64,000 nt of DNA from Pseudomonas putida (GTDB lineage Bacteria; Pseudomonadota; Gammaproteobacteria; Pseudomonadales; Pseudomonadaceae). The stretch lies in the NCBI RefSeq assembly GCF_022627325.1, contig NZ_JAETZZ010000001.1, forward strand, positions 1-64,000, read 5' to 3'. Below, one piece after another: positions 8,809 to 16,651 of this stretch (position 1 is its first letter; each line of letters opens with the position of its first letter). Both the position numbers and the translations under genes were made by a program. Below the pieces are notes generated by a model. The model was given only the letters and a program-made list of their open reading frames with translations, had not been told where the DNA came from and did no database searches.

Positions 8809-8922
8809 GGGCTGCTGCGCAGCCCATCGCCGGCACGCCAGCGCCCACAGGTTTCGCATGATCCATCAGATCGGCGCGGTACCTGGGAGCCGGCATGCCG
8901 GCGATGGGCCGCACAGCGGCCC
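8809..8922. repeat. Inverted pair of REP-like palindromes
   Basis: Two related elements face each other. Segment 8809-8852 starts with the stem GGGCTGCTGCGCAGCCC followed by ATCGCCGGCACGCC. Segment 8881-8922 carries GGGAGCCGGCATGCCGGC followed by GATGGGCCGC. They fill the gap between the TRAP large subunit and the DMT permease. Related GCCGGC...GGGCC copies occur in several other gaps of this window. Confidence 0.75.
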
Positions 8923-8935
8923 CGGATGAGGTCGG

Positions 8936-10216
8936 TTACAGCACGACGCTCGGCAGCCACAGCGAGATGGCCGGGATGTAGGTGACCGCGGTGAGCACCA
9001 GGAACAGCGCGATGTAGAACGGCAGCAGCGCCTTCACCGTCGATTCGATACTCACCTTGCCGATGGCCGAGCCGACGAACAGCACCGCACCGACCGGTGG
9101 TGTGATCAAGCCGATGCCCAGGTTCACCAGCATGATCATGCCGAACTGCACCGGGTCCACACCTATGCCGGTGATGACCGGCAGCAGGATGGGCGTCAGG
9201 ATCAGAATCAACGGCGCCATGTCCATCACCGTGCCCAGCAGCAACAGCATGAAGTTGATGCACATCAGGATCACATAGCGGTTGTCTGACAAGGTCAGGA
9301 ACAAGGTGGTGATCTTCGACGGGATCTGCATCAGCGTCATCACGTAGCCGAAGCTGGCGGCAAAGCCGATCAGGATCATCACGATCGAGATGGTCCGAAC
9401 CGTACGGTGCATCAGCTTGGGCAGGTCGCGCCATTTGTAGTCACGGTAGATGAACATGGTCACGAAGAACGACCAAACCACCGCCACGGCCGCTGATTCG
9501 GTGGCGGTGAACACCCCCGAGAGAATACCGCCGAGGATGATCACCATCGCCATCAGGCCCCACAGTGCTTCGCCGGCGATCTTCAGCGCTTGGCGCAGCG
9601 GGATAACCTCGCCTTTGGGGTAGTTGCGCTTCTTGGCGAACATCAGGCACAGGCCCATCATTACCGCGCTCAGCAGTAAGCCCGGCATGATCCCCGCAAC
9701 GAACAGCGAGCCAATCGACACCGTGCCGCCCGCCGCCAGCGAGTACAGCACCGAGTTGTGGCTGGGTGGGGTGAGCAATGCCTGCACCGAGCCGCTGACG
9801 GTTACCGCCGTGGAGAACTCGCGCGGGTAGCCCCTGCGCTCCATCTCGGGGATCAGTACCGAGCCTACCGATGCGGTGTCAGCCACCGACGAGCCGGAAA
9901 TGGCGCCGAAGAAGGTCGAGGCCATGATATTGACCAGCGACAAACCGCCCCGTACGAAGCCCACCAGCACGCCGGCGAAGGCCACCAAACGCCGTGACAT
10001 GCCACCTTCGGCCATGATTGCGCCAGCCAGCACGAAGAACGGAATGGCGAGCAGCGAAAACTTGTTAACCCCACTGGCGATCTGAATCATCATCGCCTGC
10101 AGCGGGATGTCGATCCACCAGGCGCCGATCAGCGCCGACAGGCCCAGAGCGAAGGCCACCGGCATACCGATCAGGATGAGCACGATGAAGCTGCCCAACA
10201 GAATGAACGCATCCAT
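8936..10216 (-). CDS. TRAP transporter large permease (DctM-like)
   Basis: The 426-aa protein is an inner-membrane TRAP-T large subunit with about twelve hydrophobic segments and the DctM signatures IPFFVLAGAIMAEGG, FFGAISGSSVADTASVG and GLITPPVGAVLFVG. It forms the ion-coupled translocation channel with the small subunit. The ATG follows the dctQ-like stop directly, so translation is coupled. The gene order binding protein, small, large subunit is standard, and neighbours udh and SMP-30 point to galacturonate/glucuronate as the imported substrate. Confidence 0.93.
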   Translation of the reverse strand: MDAFILLGSFIVLILIGMPVAFALGLSALIGAWWIDIPLQAMMIQIASGVNKFSLLAIPFFVLAGAIMAEGGMSRRLVAFAGVLVGFVRGGLSLVNIMASTFFGAISGSSVADTASVGSVLIPEMERRGYPREFSTAVTVSGSVQALLTPPSHNSVLYSLAAGGTVSIGSLFVAGIMPGLLLSAVMMGLCLMFAKKRNYPKGEVIPLRQALKIAGEALWGLMAMVIILGGILSGVFTATESAAVAVVWSFFVTMFIYRDYKWRDLPKLMHRTVRTISIVMILIGFAASFGYVMTLMQIPSKITTLFLTLSDNRYVILMCINFMLLLLGTVMDMAPLILILTPILLPVITGIGVDPVQFGMIMLVNLGIGLITPPVGAVLFVGSAIGKVSIESTVKALLPFYIALFLVLTAVTYIPAISLWLPSVVL

Positions 10217-10744
10217 TTACGCAGCTCCTTCGTTTTCTTCGGCCAGATCGTAACGAACCACCTTGCGGTTGCTCTGATCGCCCAGCAGGAGTTTTTCCAG
10301 TACAAAAACCAGGGTCAGCAGGCCACCGACGGGGATCGGCGCGTAGGTCATGCCCACCCGCACCCCAGGCAACGAGGCCAGCGACTGGTTCCACGTGGTG
10401 ATGCACAGCTTGACGCCGTAGTAGGTCATGAACACGCATACCAGGATCATCAGCACCTGAACCAGCAGTGCAACCAGCTGGCGCTGCAGGGGTGGCAAAC
10501 GGTCGGTGATCATCCCCACCGCCATGTGCGCGCCGGCCCGGTAGCTGGCGGCAGCGCCGACAAAGGTGAACACCACCATCAGCAGGATCGCTACCGGCTC
10601 CGGCCAGCTGGAGCCGGTACCCAGCACATAGCGGGCGAAGATGCCCCAAGGGATGATCAGCGACATGGCCAGGATCGACAGGCCCGCGACCCAGATACAG
10701 CTGCGGTAGAGCGTGTCGTTGACGCTCAGGAAAAGCGATTTCAT
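10217..10744 (-). CDS. TRAP transporter small permease (DctQ-like)
   Basis: The 175-aa membrane protein has four hydrophobic segments and the DctQ pattern (WGIFARYVLGTGSSWPEP, AHMAVGMITDRLP). It partners the large subunit encoded next. The ATG at 10744 is preferred over an upstream TTG at 10756. It ends exactly where the large-subunit gene begins. The 75-base gap to the binding-protein gene upstream suggests the same operon. Confidence 0.9.
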   Translation of the reverse strand: MKSLFLSVNDTLYRSCIWVAGLSILAMSLIIPWGIFARYVLGTGSSWPEPVAILLMVVFTFVGAAASYRAGAHMAVGMITDRLPPLQRQLVALLVQVLMILVCVFMTYYGVKLCITTWNQSLASLPGVRVGMTYAPIPVGGLLTLVFVLEKLLLGDQSNRKVVRYDLAEENEGAA

Positions 10745-10819
10745 AGGTATCACCAAAGCGGCAGGGCGACGGGCGTCGCACGTCGCACTGCCGGGGTCAA
10801 ACTTGGAAGGGGGCCGGTA

Positions 10820-11791
10820 TTACTGTACGGCGTCGATACGCTTCATCAGGTCGGCGTACGGTGCACCGTATTTCTCGCGTACCGAAGCGGTAGCGTCGAA
10901 GAACGGTTTCTTGTCGACGGTGATGAACTCCACGCCTGCAGCCTTGAGTTTCTCTTCACTGGCGGCAGTCTTGGCATCCCACAGCGCACGCTCTTCCATC
11001 TGCGCTTCGCGGGCGACCTTCTTCACCAGCGTCTGCTGCTCAGGGGTGAGCTTGTTCCAGGTGGTCTTGGACATCACCACCGGCTCTGGCAGGATCAGAT
11101 GGCCAGTGAGGGTGAAGTACTTGGCGCTCTGATAGTGGTTGTGCTCGAGCAGGGTTGGCGGGTTGTTTTCGGCGCCGTCGATCACCCCGGTCTGCAGGGC
11201 GCTGAAGATCTCGCCGGTATCCATGGCGATGCCGTTGCCCCCCATGGCGTTCATCATGTCGATGAACAGCGGGTTGCCCTGCACGCGGATCTTCATGCCC
11301 TTGAGGTCTTCCAGGCTGCGCACCGGCTTCTTGGTGTAGATGCTGCGCGAGCCACCGTCCATCCAGGCCAGGGCCACCAGGTTGAATTCGGAATTGGTGA
11401 TCTTGTCGAGGATCTCCTGGCCGATATCGCCGTCGATGATCTTGCGCATGTGGTCATGGTCGCGGAACACGAACGGCATGTTGAACACATTCACGTCAGG
11501 CACCACCGGGCCGACGATCCCCAGGCTGACGCGGGTCATCTGCACGGCACCGATCTGCGCCTGCTCGATGACTTCCTTTTCCGAGCCCAGGACGCCGCCA
11601 GGGAACATCTTGAAAGTGATCTCGCCATTGCTGGCCGCTTCGATCTTCTTGCCCATGTTCTGCTCGGCGACCACGGTCGGGTAACCGGCCGGGTGGATCT
11701 CGGCGAACTTGATGTCCAGCGCGTGGGCTGGCAGGGAGAGGCTGAAAGCGAACGGGAGTGCAGCAAGAAGCAGCTTGCGTTTGAACGTCAT
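10820..11791 (-). CDS. TRAP transporter substrate-binding protein (DctP-like, probable uronate)
   Basis: The 323-aa periplasmic protein has a Sec signal peptide (MTFKRKLLLAALPFAFSL, cleavage likely after AHA). The DctP fold includes the conserved arginine stretch GMKIRVQGNPLF and the helix-end pattern QTGVIDGAENNPPTLLEH. A GGAG sits 7 bases before the ATG. It delivers substrate to the DctQM-like permease encoded next. Position between uronate catabolic enzymes and the permease suggests D-galacturonate/D-glucuronate specificity; that is inference. Confidence 0.92.
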   Translation of the reverse strand: MTFKRKLLLAALPFAFSLSLPAHALDIKFAEIHPAGYPTVVAEQNMGKKIEAASNGEITFKMFPGGVLGSEKEVIEQAQIGAVQMTRVSLGIVGPVVPDVNVFNMPFVFRDHDHMRKIIDGDIGQEILDKITNSEFNLVALAWMDGGSRSIYTKKPVRSLEDLKGMKIRVQGNPLFIDMMNAMGGNGIAMDTGEIFSALQTGVIDGAENNPPTLLEHNHYQSAKYFTLTGHLILPEPVVMSKTTWNKLTPEQQTLVKKVAREAQMEERALWDAKTAASEEKLKAAGVEFITVDKKPFFDATASVREKYGAPYADLMKRIDAVQ

Positions 11792-11856
11792 GATGAAACT
11801 CCGTGGTTTTTATTATCTGGTTTCGGGCGTGCGAGTGTGGTTGGCAGTACGGGTGT

Positions 11857-12735
11857 TCAGCCCCGGCAGGCAGGTTCCTCCAGGCCTTTGACGCCGAGTT
11901 CGAAAGCAAAAACGCCCCCGGCCAGCGGCTGGTCGCCGAGGTCGATGCCTGCGGGGCGGATCGAGGTGACGAACAGGGTGTCCAGGTTGGAGCCGCCGAA
12001 AGCGCACATCGCTGGCTTTTTGACCGGCACGTTGAGTGAGCGGTCCAGGCGGCCATCCGGTGTAAACCGATGGACCTGACCGGCATCGTTGCCGCAAATC
12101 CAGTAACAGCCGTCCTGGTCGATGGCAGCGCCGTCCGGGCGGCCGGGGAAGGCATGCATATCGACGAACAGCCGCTTGTTGTGGGGTGTGCCACTGTCAA
12201 TGTCGTAGTCGAACACCCAGATTTTCTGCACGTCAGGGTGCGAGTCCGACAGGTACATGCGCGTGCCGTCGGGGCTGAAGGCCAGGCCATTGGGCACGAT
12301 CATGCCGTCCTGCTGCAGGTGCAAGCGGCCCTCGCCGTCATGCCGGTACAGCGCGCCGACCGTGGCGCTTTGCTGCATGTCCATCAGCATGGTGCCGGCC
12401 CAGAAGCGGCCCTGGCGGTCACAACGCCCATCGTTGAACCGCATACCGCTGCGGGCATGGTCGACGGCGCTGAGCAAGTGGCTGGCCAGGCTGCCATCGG
12501 CCCTGGTTTCAAGCTGGAAGATGCCGCTTTCCATGCCGGCGATCCAGCCCTGCTCAGTGCGCGCTATGCAGGCGATCATCTCGTCGCCTTGCCAGCTCTG
12601 GTGCGCGCCATCGGGCTGCCAGCGATGCAGCGTGCGGGCAGGAATGTCGACCCAGTACAGGGCTTGTTCGGTGGGGTGCCACACGGGGCTTTCGCCGGTG
12701 CCGTTGCGGGCGTCGACGATCAGTTCGCAGTTCAT
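11857..12735 (-). CDS. SMP-30/gluconolactonase family lactonase
   Basis: The 292-aa beta-propeller lactonase shows the metal-ligand motifs GESPVWHP (Glu about residue 15), RFNDGRCDRQGRFWAGT (Asn/Asp near 100-105), PNGLAFSPDGTRMYLSDS and RPDGAAIDQDG. The probable reaction is hydrolysis of galactaro- or glucaro-lactone made by the adjacent uronate dehydrogenase. AGGAGG stands before the ATG, 26 bases after the udh stop. The sequence has no signal peptide, in line with cytoplasmic action. Confidence 0.9.
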   Translation of the reverse strand: MNCELIVDARNGTGESPVWHPTEQALYWVDIPARTLHRWQPDGAHQSWQGDEMIACIARTEQGWIAGMESGIFQLETRADGSLASHLLSAVDHARSGMRFNDGRCDRQGRFWAGTMLMDMQQSATVGALYRHDGEGRLHLQQDGMIVPNGLAFSPDGTRMYLSDSHPDVQKIWVFDYDIDSGTPHNKRLFVDMHAFPGRPDGAAIDQDGCYWICGNDAGQVHRFTPDGRLDRSLNVPVKKPAMCAFGGSNLDTLFVTSIRPAGIDLGDQPLAGGVFAFELGVKGLEEPACRG

Positions 12736-12761
12736 GGCCGGGCCTCCTGAAGCACTGGGTA

Positions 12762-13568
12762 TCAGTTGAACGGTCCGGCAACGGCGAAGGCGCCGCCCTG
12801 ATAGACCATGCTCGGGTCATCGGCGGCAGGGGCCGGCTGGGCCTCTACCACGTCGCGAAACACCTCGGAGGTGTCTTTCGGCGCGTAGCCCAGGTGTGCG
12901 GCATAGCGGTTGTCCCACCATACGGTGCGGTTGTCGGAGGCACCGTAGACGATGGTGTGGCCTACATTGGGGGTGTGCAGCCCGCGTTCGATCAGCTGCA
13001 CCAGGTCGTCGTAACTTAGCCAGGTGCACAACATCCGCAGGTTCTGTGGCTGGGGGAAGGACGAGCCAATGCGGATGCTGACGGTCTCGATGCCATAGCG
13101 GTCGAAGTAGAAGCTGGCCACATCCTCGCCGTAGCACTTGGACAACCCGTAGTAGCTGTCGGGCCGGCGCGGGGCGTGGGCGTCGATGCGCTCGTCCTGG
13201 CGGTAGAAACCGATGGTGTGGTTGGAGCTGGCGAAGATGATGCGCTTGACCCCATGCTTGCGCGCCGCCTCGTAAACGTGGAACACACCGCAGATGTTGG
13301 GGCCGAGGATGTCTTCGAAGGCGTGTTCGGTGGATACGCCGCCGAAATGGAGGATGGCGTCGACACCTTCTACCAGTGCGTGGACGGCGGCCTTGTCGGC
13401 CAGGTCGCAGGTCACGACCTCTTCATGCGGGCCCGCAGCAGGTGCCATCGGGCTGATATCGGAAAGGCGCAGGACCTCGGCGTAGCCTTGCAGGCGTTCG
13501 CGAAGGACCTTGCCCAGGCCGCCTGCGGCTCCGGTGAGCAGCAGGCGCTTGAGGGGGGTAGTGGTCAT
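12762..13568 (-). CDS. udh: Uronate dehydrogenase
   Basis: The 268-aa short-chain (extended SDR) enzyme oxidises D-galacturonate or D-glucuronate with NAD+ to the aldaro-lactone. The nucleotide-binding motif is TGAAGGLGKVLRERL near the N-terminus, the catalytic YxxxK is YYGLSKCYGED (about 134-139), and HFGGVSTE is also typical. Length equals what I recall for P. putida Udh. The frame is open further upstream, but the ATG at 13568 starts the conserved MTTTPLKRLLLTG. A palindromic operator lies 28-40 bases upstream. It heads the lactonase-TRAP series downstream. Confidence 0.93.
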   Translation of the reverse strand: MTTTPLKRLLLTGAAGGLGKVLRERLQGYAEVLRLSDISPMAPAAGPHEEVVTCDLADKAAVHALVEGVDAILHFGGVSTEHAFEDILGPNICGVFHVYEAARKHGVKRIIFASSNHTIGFYRQDERIDAHAPRRPDSYYGLSKCYGEDVASFYFDRYGIETVSIRIGSSFPQPQNLRMLCTWLSYDDLVQLIERGLHTPNVGHTIVYGASDNRTVWWDNRYAAHLGYAPKDTSEVFRDVVEAQPAPAADDPSMVYQGGAFAVAGPFN

Positions 13569-13595
13569 GGCCGGCTCTTTTGTTAATTGTTGTAG

Positions 13596-13608
13596 GTTGT
13601 CGTATGAC
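13596..13608. promoter_or_regulatory. Candidate regulator operator before udh
   Basis: GTTGTCGTATGAC matches the perfect palindrome GTTGTCGTACAAC found before the porin gene at 11 of 13 positions. The TTGT-N3-ACAA layout fits FadR-subfamily GntR operators. No GntR gene is in this window, so the regulator must act in trans. Confidence 0.6.
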
Positions 13609-13664
13609 TTGCCTGGATTATCGGCAGTGACTTCCGGGGTTGTCAATGTTATTTCTGTGACCTT

Positions 13665-13698
13665 GCGGCCCATCGCGAGCCACGGCGCGATGGGCCGC
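13665..13698. repeat. Perfect hairpin between porin and udh
   Basis: GCGGCCCATCGCG (13665-13677) pairs perfectly with CGCGATGGGCCGC (13686-13698) around an 8-base loop, 13 bases after the porin stop. It resembles the REP-like family. No T-run follows on the minus strand, so it is more likely an mRNA-stabilising or attenuating stem than a full terminator. Confidence 0.7.
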
Positions 13699-13711
13699 CA
13701 CGTGCCTGCCT

Positions 13712-14950
13712 TTACAGCAACGACAGTGGGTAATTGAAGATCAACCGGTTCTCATCGAATTCGTTGTTGCTGTAGTCGCGCCGAATCGAGGAGTTGCGCC
13801 ATTTAACGCTCAGGTCCTTGAACGCCCCGCTCTGGATCACATAGGCCAGCTCCGTTTCCCGCACCCACTCCTTGCCGTCGCTGACCGACGCGGTGTGCAC
13901 GTCCTTGCCGCTGATGTAGCGGTTCATCAGCGTCAGCCCCGGCACGCCAACGGTGACGAAGTTGAAGTCATGACGCACCTGCCAGGAGCGCTCGTTGGCA
14001 TTGTCGAAACTGGAGTTGTAGCTGTCGTTGGCCAAGGTCCCGCCGCTGGTACCGTTGACCCGCATCCAGGTATCGCCATCGACTTTCTGCAGGCCCACCC
14101 AGAACGTGTTGCCGCCATATTTGGCCGAGAACATCCCCGAATACGTCTTGTTGTCCAATTGCCCGGCCTTCTCGGAGCCGTCTTCGCCGCCGTGGAAGTA
14201 GCCGAGGTTGGCGCCGAAGGTCCAGCTGCCCACCGGCTGGCTATGGCTCAGCTGCAGGTACTGCTGCTCATAGACGTCCTTGAGCACAGCGTTCCACAGC
14301 CCGACCAGGGTGCGGTCCTGGTTGAACTTGTATTCGCCACCGACGAAGTTGAACCGGTCCGACAGGGCGCCGGCGTAGCTCATGTCGTCCATGCTGGCGT
14401 CGTTGCGCGGGCTGTTGCCGCGGAACTGCCCGCCGTACAGCGTCAGCCCGGCGATTTCATTGGACGTGATTTGCCCACCGCGGAAGGTCTGTGGCAGCGA
14501 GCGGCCATCGTCGGAACGCAGGATGGGCAGCACTGGCATCCACTCACCGATCTTCAGCTCAGTCTTGGAAATCCGCGCCTTGCCCGCCACCGCCAGGCGC
14601 CCGAAGTCATCCGCCGGCCGGCCATCGTCATGCCGTGGCAGCAGGGCGGTGCCATAGGTGCCGCCACCGCCATCGAGCTTCACCGACCACATCCCCAGCA
14701 CATCCACACCGAAACCGATCGGCCCCTCGGTGAAGCCTGAGCGTGCATCGAGGATGAAGCTCTGCGTCCACTCCTCGGCTTTGCTCTGCGGGTTGCTGGG
14801 GTTGGTGAAGTTGCGGTTGATGTAGAAGTTGCGCAGGCCAAGCGTGGCTTTGGAATCCTCGATGAAGCCTGCGGCCACGCTGGTGCCCGGCAAGCTCCCG
14901 ATCATGCCGGCGCCCAGCAGGGCGAGGGGAAGGGTTTGGCAGATTTTCAT
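13712..14950 (-). CDS. OprD-family outer membrane porin
   Basis: The 412-aa outer-membrane protein has a signal peptide (cleavage near TSVAA), followed by GFIEDSKATLGLRNFYINR, the typical OprD start. Alternating aromatic strands end in LIFNYPLSLL, with the hydrophobic C-terminal strand needed for membrane insertion. OprD-family channels take up carboxylate-bearing solutes. Its place at the head of the uronate cluster, with the same operator as udh, suggests uptake of uronates across the outer membrane. The ATG at 14950 has GGAG 8 bases upstream. Confidence 0.9.
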   Translation of the reverse strand: MKICQTLPLALLGAGMIGSLPGTSVAAGFIEDSKATLGLRNFYINRNFTNPSNPQSKAEEWTQSFILDARSGFTEGPIGFGVDVLGMWSVKLDGGGGTYGTALLPRHDDGRPADDFGRLAVAGKARISKTELKIGEWMPVLPILRSDDGRSLPQTFRGGQITSNEIAGLTLYGGQFRGNSPRNDASMDDMSYAGALSDRFNFVGGEYKFNQDRTLVGLWNAVLKDVYEQQYLQLSHSQPVGSWTFGANLGYFHGGEDGSEKAGQLDNKTYSGMFSAKYGGNTFWVGLQKVDGDTWMRVNGTSGGTLANDSYNSSFDNANERSWQVRHDFNFVTVGVPGLTLMNRYISGKDVHTASVSDGKEWVRETELAYVIQSGAFKDLSVKWRNSSIRRDYSNNEFDENRLIFNYPLSLL

Positions 14951-15177
14951 TATTGTTGTGCTCCACAAAAGGGTGAGGCAACCCGTCCACCGGGCACGCG
15001 AAAGCGGCCTGCGGCAGGAGCGGGTGGGTACGGGCCGGTGAAGGCCGGGTAGGGTGAACCGGGTTTACGGCACTAGGTGGCCGGGCGTGATGCAATGGAG
15101 GGCGGTGCGAGGCTTGGGTGTAGCGCGATGGGGGTCGACATGGGGAGAGTGTCCACTGATTGTTGTTTTTGTTATGT

Positions 15178-15190
15178 GTTGTCGTACAAC
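15178..15190. promoter_or_regulatory. Perfect palindromic operator before the porin
   Basis: GTTGTCGTACAAC has perfect 5-base arms (GTTGT/ACAAC) around CGT, about 230 bases upstream of the porin start. A near-copy precedes udh. Spacing and symmetry fit a GntR-type repressor site for the uronate regulon. Confidence 0.62.
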
Positions 15191-15568
15191 TATGGCGATT
15201 TTTTAGCAAGCGCAGGCGGTAATGTCAACGCCTACCAAGGCGAATAAATCCTCGTGTAGCACCTTTTTGAGAGGCATTTTTCATCAACGGAAGCTCTAGC
15301 CCGGGCATCCCCCTGCCTTGAAAGAGATACTACGACTAAAGTCGGTGTGAAGGGCGTTGATAGGCCGGTAACCCTGGAACTTTGTGTATCAGGACCGGAT
15401 CAGGGGGTTTAAGACGCGTTATGTTGGATTTAAAACCCGGTGAGATTGTTGAGCGCCTCTGCAAGCGTGCGTACCGAGCGCACCCTTCCCCATGAACCAT
15501 TGCTAACAGGACATGTCTTACTGCCACCCTCGACATGATGTCATTTTCACACGCAAGGAGGCTCCATC
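15191..15568. other. Intergenic region without a recognised gene
   Basis: No credible gene or RNA was recognised here. The stretch is AT-richer than its surroundings and separates the divergent porin and unknown membrane-protein genes. It should hold the promoter of the downstream gene. CGACTAAAGTCGG near 15332-15344 is a near-palindrome of unknown meaning. Confidence 0.5.
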
Positions 15569-16417
15569 ATGCAATACACCCCACCTACATCCACCGGTAA
15601 GCTGCTGGGCACCTATGGCTACGGCAAGGCGCTGATCATCAGCATGCTCATCCTGGGCAGCATCTTCTTCGGCTTGGCCGTTTTCGTCGGCTACCAGAGT
15701 ATCGCCAGCGACCTGCAATTCAACGGACCCAAGCACATCTTCTACTTCACCGTCGCCTTGCTGGCTGTGCTCGGGCTGAGCATGTTCGCCCTGGCCCTGT
15801 GGCAGATAAAGCTGCGCAAAGCGCGTTACGAGGTCTACGAAAAAGGCATCTGCCAGATCATCGGCAGCGAACGTGACTACGTGCCTTTCAGCGAGATGAA
15901 TGACGTGTACCTGTTCGCCTCTGGCCAGACAGCCTTCGCAGGCCTCATCAACAACCTGGCTTATCGGCGCAACGCAAGCGAGCCTTTCCGCCGGGTCAAT
16001 CCGCACCTAAAGGGCCTGTTCGCCTTTATCGAACAGGTGCGCGACCAGCATCTGAACGAACGGCTGCCAGCGGTATACGCCACGCTTCAAAACGGTGGCG
16101 GGGTGCAGTTCAACTATCTCGACACCAAACAGGTATGGGGCAAGCGGATCAGTGGCGACTTCTTTAACGTCACCACCAAGCCCCTGACCGTCACCCGCGA
16201 CGCGCTCGACATCGATGGCCGCAAGGTCGCGTTGAGCAGCCTGGCCAATGTCGACCTCAATCAGTGGACAGAGTTGGTCGTTATCAAGGACGCGAGCGGT
16301 CAAACACTGTTGTCGACCGTCGGTAACGGGATCATGAGCTTCGATCTGTTCCTCAATACCCTGCACAACCTGCTAGACGCACCGCAAGCGCAGGCGGACA
16401 ACGCCGTCACTGCCTGA
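15569..16417 (+). CDS. Two-TM membrane protein of unknown function
   Basis: The 282-aa protein is not recognised with certainty. Two strong hydrophobic segments (about residues 20-42, IISMLILGSIFFGLAVF, and 60-82, FTVALLAVLGLSMFALAL) are followed by a soluble part. The segment RYEVYEKGICQIIGSERDYVPFSEMNDVYLF reads like a PH-like or DUF6585-type domain after a membrane anchor. AAGGAGG 8 bases before the ATG makes translation convincing. It is a single-gene unit with a hairpin behind it. It marks the left border of the accessory segment, and codon use looks native. Confidence 0.7.
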   Translation: MQYTPPTSTGKLLGTYGYGKALIISMLILGSIFFGLAVFVGYQSIASDLQFNGPKHIFYFTVALLAVLGLSMFALALWQIKLRKARYEVYEKGICQIIGSERDYVPFSEMNDVYLFASGQTAFAGLINNLAYRRNASEPFRRVNPHLKGLFAFIEQVRDQHLNERLPAVYATLQNGGGVQFNYLDTKQVWGKRISGDFFNVTTKPLTVTRDALDIDGRKVALSSLANVDLNQWTELVVIKDASGQTLLSTVGNGIMSFDLFLNTLHNLLDAPQAQADNAVTA

Positions 16418-16427
16418 CGATAGGTAT

Positions 16428-16448
16428 AGGAGCCGCTTGGCGGCTCCT
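16428..16448 (+). terminator. Hairpin after unknown membrane protein
   Basis: AGGAGCCGC (16428-16436) pairs with GCGGCTCCT (16440-16448) around TTG, 11 bases after the stop. The T-tract is poor, so it is a probable but weak terminator. Confidence 0.6.
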
Positions 16449-16651
16449 GATTGAGTCAAGCCTGAATTGAAGCGCTTCGAGGGGGTTGGTGTCTCCGCCA
16501 ACCGGCCTTATACTCCTCCACGGCCTCGCCCTCGACCACGTGACTGGCTTGTTCCATGTCGGGCACACTTCTGCCCCTTGTCGGCGTGGGCGAGGCCTCT
16601 CCCTTATCCAGTTGTCCCCCCCGGTCCACGCTCGAATGCTGTGCTTGCAGG

